Shown: in pieces, positions 1 to 7,947 of the stretch
Position numbering within the stretch: the stretch's first letter is position 1
Layout: each line of letters opens with the position of its first letter
Assembly (NCBI RefSeq): GCF_036625195.1
Contig: NZ_JAZKUG010000001.1
Span: 3,906,001 to 3,970,000, forward strand
Reading direction: 5' to 3'
From: Accumulibacter sp.
GTDB taxonomy: Bacteria > Pseudomonadota > Gammaproteobacteria > Burkholderiales > Rhodocyclaceae
Length of the DNA stretch: 64,000 bases
Made by a program: the position numbers and the translations under genes
Notes under the pieces: model-generated
Told to the model about the DNA's origin: nothing
The model's input: the letters and a program-made list of their open reading frames with translations, nothing else
Databases searched by the model: none

Positions 1-1
1 T

Positions 2-1486
2 CTGGACAAGGCCACGATCGTCGTCGACTACATCGAGAAGCGTGCCGGCTTGCTGCTCGGCCAGGGCGAACGCCACGGCGAGCGGCAGTTCGCCTTCCCG
101 CATCGCAGCTTCCAGGAGTTTCTCGCCGCCTGCCATTTCGCGGCACGGCCGGAATTCGCCGCCGACTGTGCGTGTCTGGCGCGCGAGTCGCCGGGACAGT
201 GGCAGATCGTCCTGGTGCTGGCGGCGCGAGTCGCCAAGGCCGAGCGCGGCGCGACCGCCGCCGACGAGCTGATCGGCGGTACGAGCATCGACGACTTCCG
301 CCGCGAGCGATCGCCGGCGGCTGCCGACTGGAGCTGCGCGCTGCTCGCCGGAATGCAGTTGCTCGAGATCGGCGTCGACGCCGTCCGCCAGCGTGACCGC
401 ACGCGCGCGATCGCGACCCGCGTTGCCGGCTGGCTCGCCGCCTCGCTGCCGGTGGTGCCCGCCGATGGCGGCGTCGCCGCGCAGCAGCGCGCGCTCGCCG
501 GCGACGTGCTCGCACGGCTCGGCGATCCGCGCCGCCACCTGCTCGACGTCGACGCGATGCGTTTCGCGCAGGTTCCGGCTGGCGCTTTCTGGATGGGCGA
601 ACAGGATGGCGGCGATGCGCCGCTGCACTGCAACGAGACGCTCGACTACGACTACTGGATCGCCGAGGCGCCGGTCAGCGTCGCGCAGTTCGCCGAGTTC
701 GTCGGCGCCAGCGGCTACGCGGACCATGACGCGGCTGCGCTGCGTCCGCCGGCGAACCGGCCGGTCGTGAAGGTCAGTTGGCACGATGCGCGCGCCTTCT
801 GCGACTGGCTGAACGAGCGCTGGCGCGGGCGGCTGCCGGCAGGCTCGATCGTCGCGCTGCCGTCGGAAGCCGAGTGGGAAAAGGCGGCTCGTGGCGGTCT
901 GCAGATCCCGCGCACGATCCGGCTCGCCGGCATCGCCCAGGGATTCGCCGCCAGCGACGCGCCGCTGCAGGACAACCCGCTGCTAGAGCGCAGCTACCCA
1001 TGGGGCGACGACTGTGAGGAAAAATACGCCAATGCGGAGATGAGCATCGGCGACTCGAGTACCCCGGGCGTTTTCGCTGATGGGCAGAGCCCCTACGGCT
1101 GCGAGGACCTCGCCGGCAACGTCTGGGAGTGGACGCGCAGCCTCTGGGGCACCGCTTGGGGGAAGCCGGACTTCCGCTACCCTTATGACGCCAGCGATCG
1201 GCTACGCGAGGACCCGGACGCATCAGACGAGGTGTGGCGGGTCGTGCGCGGCGGCTCGTGGCTCGATCTCCGGGACCATGCGCGCTGTGGCTTCCGCGAC
1301 AGGTATCCCCCCGGACTTCCGCAATGGCGACATCGGTTTTCGCGTGGTGTTGCGTTCTTCCCCTGTTCTTCGGCTCTGATCTCTGCTCCCTCTGAACTCT
1401 GTCACTCCGGGAACTCCGACTCTGGAGGGGGTGCGGGGGAGACTTCTCCCGCCGCGCGCCGCGCCGCCGTCGGATGGATGAGGTGA
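2..1486 (+). CDS. STAND/NACHT-type protein, C-terminal part with FGE-sulfatase (C-type lectin fold) domain; 5' partial
   Basis: The reading frame is open from base 2, so the start and any NTPase core lie before the window. The first residues include FPHRSFQEFLAACHFA, the helical motif that closes many NACHT/STAND modules. From about position 545 the protein is an FGE-sulfatase (SUMF1-like) domain, with VPAGAFWMG, LPSEAEWEKAARGG, YPWGDD, LAGNVWEWT and RVVRGGSW. The inferred role is a sensor or effector of a conflict system, with the FGE/C-type-lectin domain as binding module. Catalytic FGE activity is unlikely to be its purpose. A run of six C at 1307-1312 shifts the frame: reading on in +3 gives the expected ending GFRVVLRSSPVL and a stop at 1379, whereas this frame runs to 1486 with an unnatural tail. 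The paralogue on the other strand (2253-5014) has the expected ending. The domain call is firm; the role is inferred. Confidence 0.85.
   Translation: MDKATIVVDYIEKRAGLLLGQGERHGERQFAFPHRSFQEFLAACHFAARPEFAADCACLARESPGQWQIVLVLAARVAKAERGATAADELIGGTSIDDFRRERSPAAADWSCALLAGMQLLEIGVDAVRQRDRTRAIATRVAGWLAASLPVVPADGGVAAQQRALAGDVLARLGDPRRHLLDVDAMRFAQVPAGAFWMGEQDGGDAPLHCNETLDYDYWIAEAPVSVAQFAEFVGASGYADHDAAALRPPANRPVVKVSWHDARAFCDWLNERWRGRLPAGSIVALPSEAEWEKAARGGLQIPRTIRLAGIAQGFAASDAPLQDNPLLERSYPWGDDCEEKYANAEMSIGDSSTPGVFADGQSPYGCEDLAGNVWEWTRSLWGTAWGKPDFRYPYDASDRLREDPDASDEVWRVVRGGSWLDLRDHARCGFRDRYPPGLPQWRHRFSRGVAFFPCSSALISAPSELCHSGNSDSGGGAGETSPAARRAAVGWMR
1262..1334 (+). other. DGR-like variable region in the FGE domain of the first NACHT-FGE gene
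   Basis: The segment lies between a 24-base run (1238-1261) and a 120-base block (1335-1454) that are both almost identical to the opposite-strand paralogue. Inside it 11 codons differ from the paralogue, all ending in C or T. Fourteen of the 17 substitutions are at codon positions 1 or 2, for example ctc/cgc, gat/ttt, gac/ttc and aat/tct. This pattern is expected if AAY template codons were diversified at adenines. The position after GGSW in a C-type-lectin FGE domain is the usual site of DGR variable residues. No reverse transcriptase or template repeat is present in the window. Confidence 0.6.
1335..1454 (+). repeat. Right-hand (3') conserved block of the first FGE gene, inverted repeat arm 1
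   Basis: About 115 of 120 bases match the reverse complement of 2178-2297. The block begins in the last codons of the FGE domain and continues more than 70 bases past the expected stop at 1379. Conservation of non-coding sequence next to a hypervariable segment fits an initiation-of-mutagenic-homing (IMH) block, but a recent gene-conversion tract would look the same. Confidence 0.75.
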
Positions 1487-1562
1487 CCCGGACGAACCGG
1501 GCGTAGCGACCGCTTGCCGGATTCCACGATCGCCGGCGGAACACGGACATGGCATGCCGGCA

Positions 1563-1601
1563 TTGAGCACTCCACTCCGGTTGCGTACAATAAAGCGTAC
1601 A
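1563..1601 (+). promoter_or_regulatory. yefM-yoeB promoter and probable autoregulatory operator
   Basis: TTGAGC (1563-1568) and TACAAT (1586-1591) are separated by 17 bases, a near-consensus sigma-70 promoter 30 bases before the yefM start. Two GCGTACA motifs (1583-1589 and 1595-1601) overlap and flank the -10 box. YefM-type repressors are known to bind TGTACA-like cores, so this is likely the autoregulated operator. Confidence 0.6.
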
Positions 1602-1620
1602 GGAACACTGGAATCCCGTC

Positions 1621-1869
1621 ATGGACGCCATCAGCTACAGCGCCGCCCGCGCCAACCTCGCCCGGACGATGGACCGCGTCTGTGACGACCACGAGCCGCT
1701 GATCATCACCCGCAACGGTGAGCCATCGGTCGTCATGCTCTCGCTCGATGACTACCGGGCGCTCGAAGAAACGGCCTACTTGCTGCGCAGCCCAGCGAAC
1801 GCGAGGCGGCTGCTCGACGCGGCAGCGCAACTGGCTGAAGGAAGGGGCAGCGAGCGGGAACTGGTCTGA
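1621..1869 (+). CDS. yefM: YefM-family antitoxin (Phd/YefM)
   Basis: The 82-residue protein has the Phd/YefM N-terminal fold: MDAISYSAARANLARTMD, then the ITRNGEPSVVMLSLDDYRALEET core that dimerises and binds DNA. The disordered C-terminal tail normally wraps the toxin. It neutralises YoeB and represses the operon. Its TGA overlaps the yoeB ATG (ATGA at 1869-1872 region), which couples translation of the pair. Length and motifs are typical. The module sits between two convergent NACHT-FGE genes, an unusual location that may stabilise that locus. Confidence 0.93.
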   Translation: MDAISYSAARANLARTMDRVCDDHEPLIITRNGEPSVVMLSLDDYRALEETAYLLRSPANARRLLDAAAQLAEGRGSERELV

Positions 1870-2123
1870 TGCGACTGGTGTTCGCCGACACGGCCTGGGA
1901 CGACTACCTCCACTGGCAGAAGCACGACCGCAGGATGGCCGAGCGGATCAACAGGCTGATCCAGGAAGTGATGCGCGAACCCTTTGCCGGCGTCGGCAAG
2001 CCCGAGCCGCTGCGACACGCGTTGTCGGGTTTCTGGTCGCGCCGGATCACCGACGAGCACCGCATGGTGTACCGTGTCGACGGTGAAGATCTCCTGATTG
2101 CGCAGCTTCGCTACCACTACTGA
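1869..2123 (+). CDS. yoeB: YoeB-family mRNA interferase toxin
   Basis: The 84-residue RelE-superfamily protein carries YoeB hallmarks: an early WDDYLHWQKHDRR, then PEPLRHALSGFWSRRITDEHRMVYRV and a C-terminal QLRYHY. The glutamate, arginine and histidine of the GFWSRRITDEHR segment, with the terminal histidine-tyrosine, form the RNase site in this family. YoeB binds the ribosome and cuts mRNA in the A site. It is translationally coupled to yefM through a one-base overlap. No lesion is visible, so the module is probably active. Confidence 0.94.
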   Translation: MRLVFADTAWDDYLHWQKHDRRMAERINRLIQEVMREPFAGVGKPEPLRHALSGFWSRRITDEHRMVYRVDGEDLLIAQLRYHY

Positions 2124-2177
2124 GCTTCTTTGGCCCATCCGATCCCGCGACGCAGCGGCTGAACGCCCGCCAGCGGG

Positions 2178-2297
2178 CGGCGGGGGAAGTCTCCCCCGAA
2201 CCCCCTTCAGAGTCGGAGTTCCCGGAGTGACAGAGTGCAGAGGGAGCAGAGATCAGAGCGGAAGAACAGGGGAAGAACGCAACACCACGCGAAAACC
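2178..2297 (-). repeat. 3' conserved block of the second FGE gene, inverted repeat arm 2
   Basis: This is the reverse-complement partner of 1335-1454, with about five mismatches in 120 bases. It covers the last codons of the second FGE gene (stop at 2253-2255) and 75 bases beyond. Together the arms form a long inverted repeat around the yefM-yoeB module, which could promote inversion or gene conversion. Confidence 0.75.
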
Positions 2298-5014
2298 AAC
2301 GTAGTCAGAGCGGACGTCAGGGGGGTACCTGAAGCGGATGCCACAGCGCGCATCGTCCCGGCGAAAGCGCCACGAGCCGCCGCGCACGACCCGCAGCACC
2401 TCATCGCCCGCCCGGAGATCCTCCCGACGAGGATCATCGACCTGATACGGATAAGCGAAGTCCGGCTTCCCGAAGTCGGTACCCCAGAGGCTGCCCGTCC
2501 ACTCCCAGACGTTGCCCGCCATGTCGTGCAGGCCATGGCCGTTGGCGGCGAAGCAGCCGACGACCGACGTGTCGCCGATCCGCGAACCTGCATGATTCGC
2601 GCGCCTGCCGTCGCCCTCATCGGCATCGTCACCCCACGGAAACACCGCGCCGCGCAAGCCGCCGCGCGCCGCTTTCTCCCACTCGAGTTCGCTCGGCAGC
2701 GCCACCCGCCAGCCGTGCCGCACCAGCGCGGCGACTCGGCTGCCGGCGAGCGCCGGCGACCTCAAGAGCATCTCGTTGAGCCAGTCGCACCAGGCCAAGG
2801 CCTCATGCCAGCTCACCCGGCGCACCGGCCGGCTGTCGGGGTCGGCGAGCGCATCGGCGTCGCCGATCGCCAAACCGGTCGCCGCGACGAAGGCGCGAAA
2901 CTGCGCGACGGTCACCGGGTAGTGGGCGATGCGGAACTCTCGCGTCGGCGTCGGCAGCTCGTCGATCTCGTGGTCGTAAACCGCGTATCCGCCGATGCGC
3001 GCGACCCGCTCGCGATCCGCGCTGCGGGTGCCAATGACGAAATCCGGGTCGGCAGCGATGCGCACGAAACCGAGCGTGTCGTCGGCCGGCAGGAAAAAGC
3101 GCTGCGGATCGAAACGCGGATCGCCGAGCTGCGCCAGCCGGTCGCCGGCGCGCGCGCGCAGCACCGCCCGCGCGCCGGCGAGTGCGTCGGCGTCGTCGAG
3201 CAGGGTGACGATGCGTCGCGCGCAATCGGCGCGCAGCGGCTCGCCGCTCTCGCGCCACTCGAGCGCCGCCGTCGCCGCCGTCGCCGCCAGCTCGGCGGCG
3301 GCGAAGCGCGCGTCGGCGTCGCCAGCGGCATCAGCCAGCGCGCGCAACAACTCGCGGGCCGAACGCGCCGCGTGCGTCGCCTGGTAACCGCCGAGCAGCA
3401 GGATCGGCTCGCGCCACCACGGGTCGGCGAGCCGACCGGCGAGGACCTCGAGCATCCGCTCGCGCGACTCGCGGCCGGTGACCTCGCTGAGGTAGCGGCC
3501 GACGAGGAATTCCTGCAGCGCGAGATGCAGGAAGCGATACGCGCCGTCGCGCTCCTCGAGGACGCTGCCGCGCTGCTGCGCCTGGCGGAGTAAGTCGTCG
3601 ATGCGCGGCAGGAACTCGGCTTCGCCGCGCAGGATCGCGCGCAGCGCCGGCTCCTCGATCTCGCGTCCCTGGTCGGCGCCCTGCTGGTGCATGTGGAAGG
3701 CGAGGTGCTGCGCCATGTCGCGGTACAGCGTCCAGTCGAGCGACAGCTCGCGCTTGTCGGTCTCGTCGTGGCCCTAATCGACCTGCAGCAGCGCGTTGAT
3801 CGCCTTGTCGAAGAGGTCGGCACGCTGGTCGGGCAGCGTGCGGTTGTTGAGGTGGACGATCAGCAGCAGGCGCACCAGTAGCGGGCTGTCGACGAGCCGC
3901 GGTGCGCCCTCGCCGAGCCGCCGCTGCGCCAGGCGATCGTCCGGCAGGTGACGACGACGCGCATCGCCCGCCGGCCGCCAACGAGGTTCTCGACCGACTG
4001 GCGGACTTCGGCGCGCTCGCCCTCATTCGCCACTTCGTCGAGCCCGTCGAGCAGCAGCAGGACGTTGTTCCCTTCGTGCAGCAGGCGGACGAAGAAGTCG
4101 TCCGGCAGCTCGAACGGCGCCTCACTGCTGATCAGGTGATGCGAGATGAAGTGCTGCAGGGTGCGCTCGCGCGCCAGCGCGCCGGCCGGCAGGTGGCGCC
4201 GATGGCGCGCGAACGCGGCGAGCGGGACGAAGATCGGCAGCGGCAGCTCGGCCGGCGCCAGCCGCAGCCCGAGGCGCGAGCGCGCCGGCTCGGCTTCGCC
4301 GGCGAGCAGCGACGAAGCGAGTGCCCAGGCGATGTGCAGCAGGACGGTCGTCTTGCCGCAGCCCGGACCGCCAATGATCGCCAGGCGATTGCCGAGGGCC
4401 AGCACCTCGCTCAGCGCGAGGTCGCTGCCGTCTCCGGTCGACGGGTCGCCACCGCCGTCGTCAGCCACCCCGACCGCCCGGTGCCGGCCGGACCGGCGCA
4501 GGTGGGCCTCGCCGCCTTCTTCGTCCGGCGGACGCAGCGAGCGAGCGCGCAGCGGCACGTAGGCAGTGGCGAGCGGCAGGCTGACGACCGGCGACGCACC
4601 CGAGCGCTCGATCCCGCGCAGCTCGATGCTCTGCGTGCGTGCCTGCAGCCAGGCCAGATAGGCACCCACCTGGCTGGCGAGCAGGCGCGTAGCGGCCTTA
4701 TCGCAGCCGGTGTTGCCGTAGTAGTTCCTGACGATCTGCGTCTGGTTGATGACGCCGATGGCGTCGCGACCGATCTTGCTCGCCCCGGCGCCGAGCGCAT
4801 CGCCGGTGCCCTGCGCGATGGCGCCGTCGCCGCTGAGCTCGGCCTGCCGCGCGCCGAGGGAAGGCGGCGCTTGCCCGTCGCGGGCGGCGGCGGCGGCCGC
4901 ATTCGCGCGCGCTGCGATCGCCGCCACGGCGGCCTCGAAGGTTGCGGCGTCGATGAACCCGGCGGCCAGCGCCTGCCGCAGCCCATCGATCGCTGGCTGG
5001 TCGTTCTCGCTCAC
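2253..5014 (-). pseudogene. NACHT NTPase with C-terminal FGE domain, interrupted by a frameshift and an amber stop
   Basis: The N-terminal piece (5014 to about 3934) has a leader helix region, Walker A GGPGCGKTT and Walker B LLLLDGLDEVAN, a clear NACHT core. It loses frame near 3930-3934. Restoring one C there gives TIALAQRRLGEGAPRLVDSPLLVRLL, which continues through KAINALLQVD to an in-frame TAG at 3774-3776, probably once a tyrosine codon. The frame resumes as GHDETDKRELSLDWTLYRDMAQHL, then YRFLHLALQEFLVG, the winged and helical NACHT tail. The FGE domain follows, with LPSELEWEKAARGG, FPWGDD, MAGNVWEWT and RVVRGGSW. Full length would be about 920 residues. Two independent lesions suggest decay, although the one-base loss could be an assembly error. 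It is a paralogue of the gene at 2-1486. Confidence 0.8.
2298..2369 (-). other. DGR-like variable region in the FGE domain of the second NACHT-FGE gene
   Basis: This is the counterpart of 1262-1334. After GGSW the residues read RFRRDDARCGIRFRYPPDVRSDYV, against LDLRDHARCGFRDRYPPD and FRNGDI in the first gene. Invariant residues (R, D, A, RCG, R, RYPPD, R) alternate with variable ones, the scaffold-plus-variable pattern of DGR-diversified C-type lectins. The flanks are identical between the two genes although the rest of the domains has clearly diverged. Confidence 0.6.
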
Positions 5015-5032
5015 TTCTCGTCCTTCCGTGCC

Positions 5033-5055
5033 GGGTGGGTGGGTGGGTGGGTGGG
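5033..5055. repeat. (GGGT)5-GGG tetranucleotide tract
   Basis: Five perfect GGGT units plus GGG lie 19 to 41 bases upstream of the NACHT gene start at 5014 (gene on the minus strand). Six G-triplets with one-base loops form a strong G-quadruplex motif on the plus strand, the template strand for that gene. Copy number could vary by slippage and alter the leader or promoter spacing. Confidence 0.8.
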
Positions 5056-5123
5056 CGCATCAAAGCACAGCGGAACCGGCCTGCCAAGCACGTAACTGTC
5101 CCCACAATGCGCGCTGCCCCGCG

Positions 5124-5444
5124 TCACGGTATGTCGATCTCGATCAACCGGGCTGGTGCGACGTTCTGGACGGCGGCCACGACCATGTGCTCGACGGCGC
5201 GTATGCGCGGCCAACTCGTGGTGCTCAGGACGATGATTCCAATTGCTCTGGCGCCGAGGTTCTGCTGATGCTTCAGCCGGCGATCCGTAGTGATCAGGAG
5301 ATCAAAGCCTTCTCTCTCCACCGCCGCGAGGAGTTCGCCGTTTCTCAGCGTTGACCAGCCCTGCTCGAAGGCGGTGACGACGAAGTGATCGACAAGGCAA
5401 TGGCGCAGTGGCACAGGTGTACCCTGATCAAACACGATACGCAT
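5124..5444 (-). CDS. DUF5615 PIN-like toxin
   Basis: The 106-residue protein has the DUF5615 pattern: MRIVFDQGTPVPLRHCL at the start (acidic D of the PIN-like site), TAFEQGWSTLRNGELLAAVE, and FDLLITTDRRLKHQQNL with the second acidic cluster. DUF5615 proteins are related to PIN/Mut7-C RNases and pair with DUF433 proteins as type II toxin-antitoxin systems. Its ATG follows immediately after the TAG of the DUF433 gene (TAGATG), so the pair is co-translated. Known from the family: likely RNase. The exact target is unknown. Confidence 0.88.
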   Translation of the reverse strand: MRIVFDQGTPVPLRHCLVDHFVVTAFEQGWSTLRNGELLAAVEREGFDLLITTDRRLKHQQNLGARAIGIIVLSTTSWPRIRAVEHMVVAAVQNVAPARLIEIDIP

Positions 5445-5672
5445 CTACGCTGCCGCAAGCGAGCTCCGGGCGGCGTGCTCGAGAACGCTCTTCGCCTGTT
5501 CAAGGCTGACGCCCGGAAACCACTGGACAAACTCGGCCAACGTGGCGCCCGCCTCAAGGTTCTCAAAGAGGGCCGCGACGGGCACACGGCTGCTGCGAAA
5601 GACCCAGGCCCCGCTCACCACGTCCGGATGGCACTCTACAGCTGGACAGGTTGACCAATCGATCATCGGCAA
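5445..5672 (-). CDS. DUF433 antitoxin
   Basis: The 75-residue protein matches DUF433 (VapB45-like): IDWSTCPAVECHPDVVSGAWVF, SSRVPVAALFENLEAG, and FVQWFPGVSLEQAKSVLEH, a small winged-helix DNA-binding fold. It is the upstream partner of the DUF5615 toxin and probably represses the shared promoter. Two in-frame ATG codons (5672 and 5666) are possible starts; MIDWS at 5666 is the more usual N-terminus in the family. Confidence 0.88.
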   Translation of the reverse strand: MPMIDWSTCPAVECHPDVVSGAWVFRSSRVPVAALFENLEAGATLAEFVQWFPGVSLEQAKSVLEHAARSSLAAA

Positions 5673-5873
5673 ATTCTAGCACTCTCTCCGTGCTGCATCG
5701 GCCCGAACTCAGGCGCCGCTTGGGCGATGGCATGCGACGTCGTGAACCGGTGAACGCAGCGGCGCCAAACGCTTGGCGCGCGAACGGCTGACGGCGCAGG
5801 GGACGCAACGGCTGGGGGCACGGCACCGGCCGTGGCCCGCGACCCGCAGCGCGTCGAACGCGCCCTCGGCCAA

Positions 5874-5890
5874 TTTAGTATACTGTCCCC
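5874..5890 (+). repeat. Solo copy of the GGGGACAGTATACTAAA terminal repeat
   Basis: TTTAGTATACTGTCCCC here is the right-end signature also found at 16771-16786, 20584-20599, 24533-24546 and 43903-43920. No partner left end was found nearby. On the minus strand it supplies the last codons (AGTVY) and stop of the acyl-CoA dehydrogenase gene. Confidence 0.7.
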
Positions 5891-7032
5891 GCGATTTGGC
5901 GGGCGATCAGCTCCTTCATGATCTCGTTGCTGCCGCCGTAGATGCGTGCGGCGCGGGCGTCGGTCCAGGCGCGGGCGATCGGGTAATCGAGCATGCAGCC
6001 GTTGCCGCCGTGCAGTTGCAGGCAGGCGTCGAGTACCTTGCACTGCAGTTCGGTGCACCAGTACTTGGCCATCGACGCCGCCGTCGCGTCGAGTTCGCCG
6101 CGGACGAAGAGTTCGCTGCAGCGGTCGACGAAGACGCGCGCTACCTGCACCTCGGTCAGCGCCTCGGCGAGGGTGAAGCGGGTGTTCTGGAAGTGCAGGA
6201 GCGGCTGCCCGAAGGCCTGGCGTTCGCGGCAGTAGCGGCTGGTCCAGTCGATCGCCGCTTCCGCCTGCGCGACGGCACTGATCGCGATCTGCAGCCGCTC
6301 CCACGGCAGCTCGTTCATCAGATAGGCGAAGCCGCGGTTCTCCTCGCCGAGCAGGTGGTCGACCGGCACGTGCACGTCGTCGAAGAAGAGTTCGCCGGTG
6401 TCCTGCGCACGCATGCCGATCTTCTTCAACCGCCGGCCGCGACTGCAGCCGGGCCAGCGCATGTCGACGACGAGCAGGCTGATGCCCTTGCCGGCGGCCG
6501 CCGGATCCGTCTTAGCGACGACGACGACGAGGTCGCAGAGCGAGCCGTTGGTGATGAAGGTCTTGCCGCCGTTGAGGACGTAGTGCTCGCCGTCGCGCAG
6601 CGCCGTCGTGCGCAGCCCCTGCAGGTCGGAGCCGGCGCCCGGCTCGGTCATCGCGATGGCGCCGATCAGCTCGCCGCTCGCCATGCGCGGCAGGTAGCGC
6701 CGACGGATCGCCTCGCTGCCGTAGTGCAGCAGGTAGGGGGCGACGATCTCCGAATGCAGCGACCAGCCGAGCAGGTTCTGCACCGCGTTGCGCGCCAGTT
6801 GCTCGAAGAGGACGACGCTGTACAGCTTGTCGGCGCCGGCACCGCCGTACTCCTCGGGCAGCGACGAGCAGAGGAAGCCGGCGGCGGCGGCGCGCAGCCA
6901 CAGCTCGCGGTCGAAAAAGCCCTGCTCTTCAAAGCGCTCGTAGTGCGGCGCGACTTCGAGCGCGATGAAGCGGTCGAGCGCCGCCGCATATTGCCGGTGG
7001 CCGTCGTCGAAGAGCGTGCGGGCGATCGCCAT
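5875..7032 (-). CDS. Acyl-CoA dehydrogenase, long-chain type
   Basis: The 385-residue FAD enzyme oxidises an acyl-CoA to the enoyl-CoA. Family motifs are IGAIAMTEPGAGSDLQGL (FAD/substrate), LNGGKTFITNG and QLHGGNGCMLDYP. The ending IYGGSNEIMKELIAR lacks the glutamate of the medium-chain YEGT motif. The catalytic base is instead expected in NELPWERLQIA, as in long-chain dehydrogenases. The last residues (AGTVY) and the stop come from a dispersed repeat at 5874-5890, but the protein is near full length. It is the last gene of an operon with the SDR (16-base gap) and SCP-x thiolase, a beta-oxidation-like set. The substrate is unknown. Confidence 0.93.
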   Translation of the reverse strand: MAIARTLFDDGHRQYAAALDRFIALEVAPHYERFEEQGFFDRELWLRAAAAGFLCSSLPEEYGGAGADKLYSVVLFEQLARNAVQNLLGWSLHSEIVAPYLLHYGSEAIRRRYLPRMASGELIGAIAMTEPGAGSDLQGLRTTALRDGEHYVLNGGKTFITNGSLCDLVVVVAKTDPAAAGKGISLLVVDMRWPGCSRGRRLKKIGMRAQDTGELFFDDVHVPVDHLLGEENRGFAYLMNELPWERLQIAISAVAQAEAAIDWTSRYCRERQAFGQPLLHFQNTRFTLAEALTEVQVARVFVDRCSELFVRGELDATAASMAKYWCTELQCKVLDACLQLHGGNGCMLDYPIARAWTDARAARIYGGSNEIMKELIARQIAGTVY

Positions 7033-7048
7033 CGGAGGTCGCTCGCGC

Positions 7049-7873
7049 CTAGATGCGGAAGCCGCCGCCGCAGACGAGCAGCTCGCCGGAGACGTAGTTG
7101 GCTTCCGGGTAGCAGAGCATGACGATGGCGCCGGCCGCCTCCTCCGGCGTACCGCCGCGGCCGAGCGGGATCATCGCCGCCATCTGCTGCAGCAACTGGG
7201 GATTGACGCCGGCCTTGATCTGCCGGCCCTCGATGTCGAGCACCGCGTCGCCGGCGGCGGCGCTGGTCAGCCGCGTGTTGATCAGGCCGAAGGCGACGCA
7301 GTTGACGTTCACGCGGTAACGCCCCCACTCCTTCGCCAGCGTGCGCGTCAGGCCGACGATGCCGGCCTTGGCGGCGGCGTAGTTGGCCTGCCCGGCATTG
7401 CCGCCGACACCGGCGATCGACGACACATTGACCACCTTGCGGTAGGTCTCCTGGCCGCTCTCGCTCTCGCTCTTCGCGGCGGCGCGGAAGAAGTCGGCGG
7501 CCGCGCGCAGGACGCGGAAGGGCGCCGTCAGATGGACGTCGAGCATCGCCTGCCATTGCTCGTCGCTCATCTTCTGGACGACGTTGTCCCAGGTGTAGCC
7601 GGCGTTGTTGATGATGATGTCGAGGCCGCCGAACTGGCTGAGTGCGGTGTGCACGAAACGCTCGGCGAAGTCGCCGGCGGTGACGCTGCCGACGCAGGCG
7701 ACCGCCTGGCCGCCGGCAGCAACGATGTCGCCGACCGTCTCTGCCGCCGGTGCGCTGTCGACGTCGTTGACCACCACATGCGCGCCCTCCTCCGCCAGCT
7801 TGAGCGCCACCGCGCGCCCGATGCCGCGGCCGGAACCGCTGACGATCGCCACCTTGCCTGCGAGTTTTCCCAT
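7049..7873 (-). CDS. Short-chain dehydrogenase/reductase (FabG-like)
   Basis: The 274-residue classical SDR has SGSGRGIG (cofactor Rossmann motif), IINNAG, VVNVSSIAG with the catalytic serine, and YAAAKAGIVG with the catalytic Tyr and Lys. A polar insertion (about residues 127-137, KSESESGQE) precedes the catalytic strand. The start at 7873 is preceded by GGGAG at the right distance; the open frame further upstream reads through the thiolase gene and is not used. In this operon it most likely interconverts 3-hydroxyacyl- and 3-oxoacyl-CoA between the dehydrogenase and the thiolase. Confidence 0.9.
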   Translation of the reverse strand: MGKLAGKVAIVSGSGRGIGRAVALKLAEEGAHVVVNDVDSAPAAETVGDIVAAGGQAVACVGSVTAGDFAERFVHTALSQFGGLDIIINNAGYTWDNVVQKMSDEQWQAMLDVHLTAPFRVLRAAADFFRAAAKSESESGQETYRKVVNVSSIAGVGGNAGQANYAAAKAGIVGLTRTLAKEWGRYRVNVNCVAFGLINTRLTSAAAGDAVLDIEGRQIKAGVNPQLLQQMAAMIPLGRGGTPEEAAGAIVMLCYPEANYVSGELLVCGGGFRI

Positions 7874-7947
7874 GAAATGCTCCCTGTCGCATGCCTGCGC
7901 TGCGCCGCCGCGCGCAGGGCGTTCATTGCCCGCTGCCGTGTTGCCGC

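Noticed and set aside
5033..5055. CRISPR- or telomere-like array
   Set aside because: A single short tetranucleotide tract without spacers; treated as a simple repeat.
3902..5095. 397-codon plus-strand open frame over the NACHT gene
   Set aside because: The minus strand holds Walker A and B motifs; the plus frame is Arg/Ala/Gly-rich noise.
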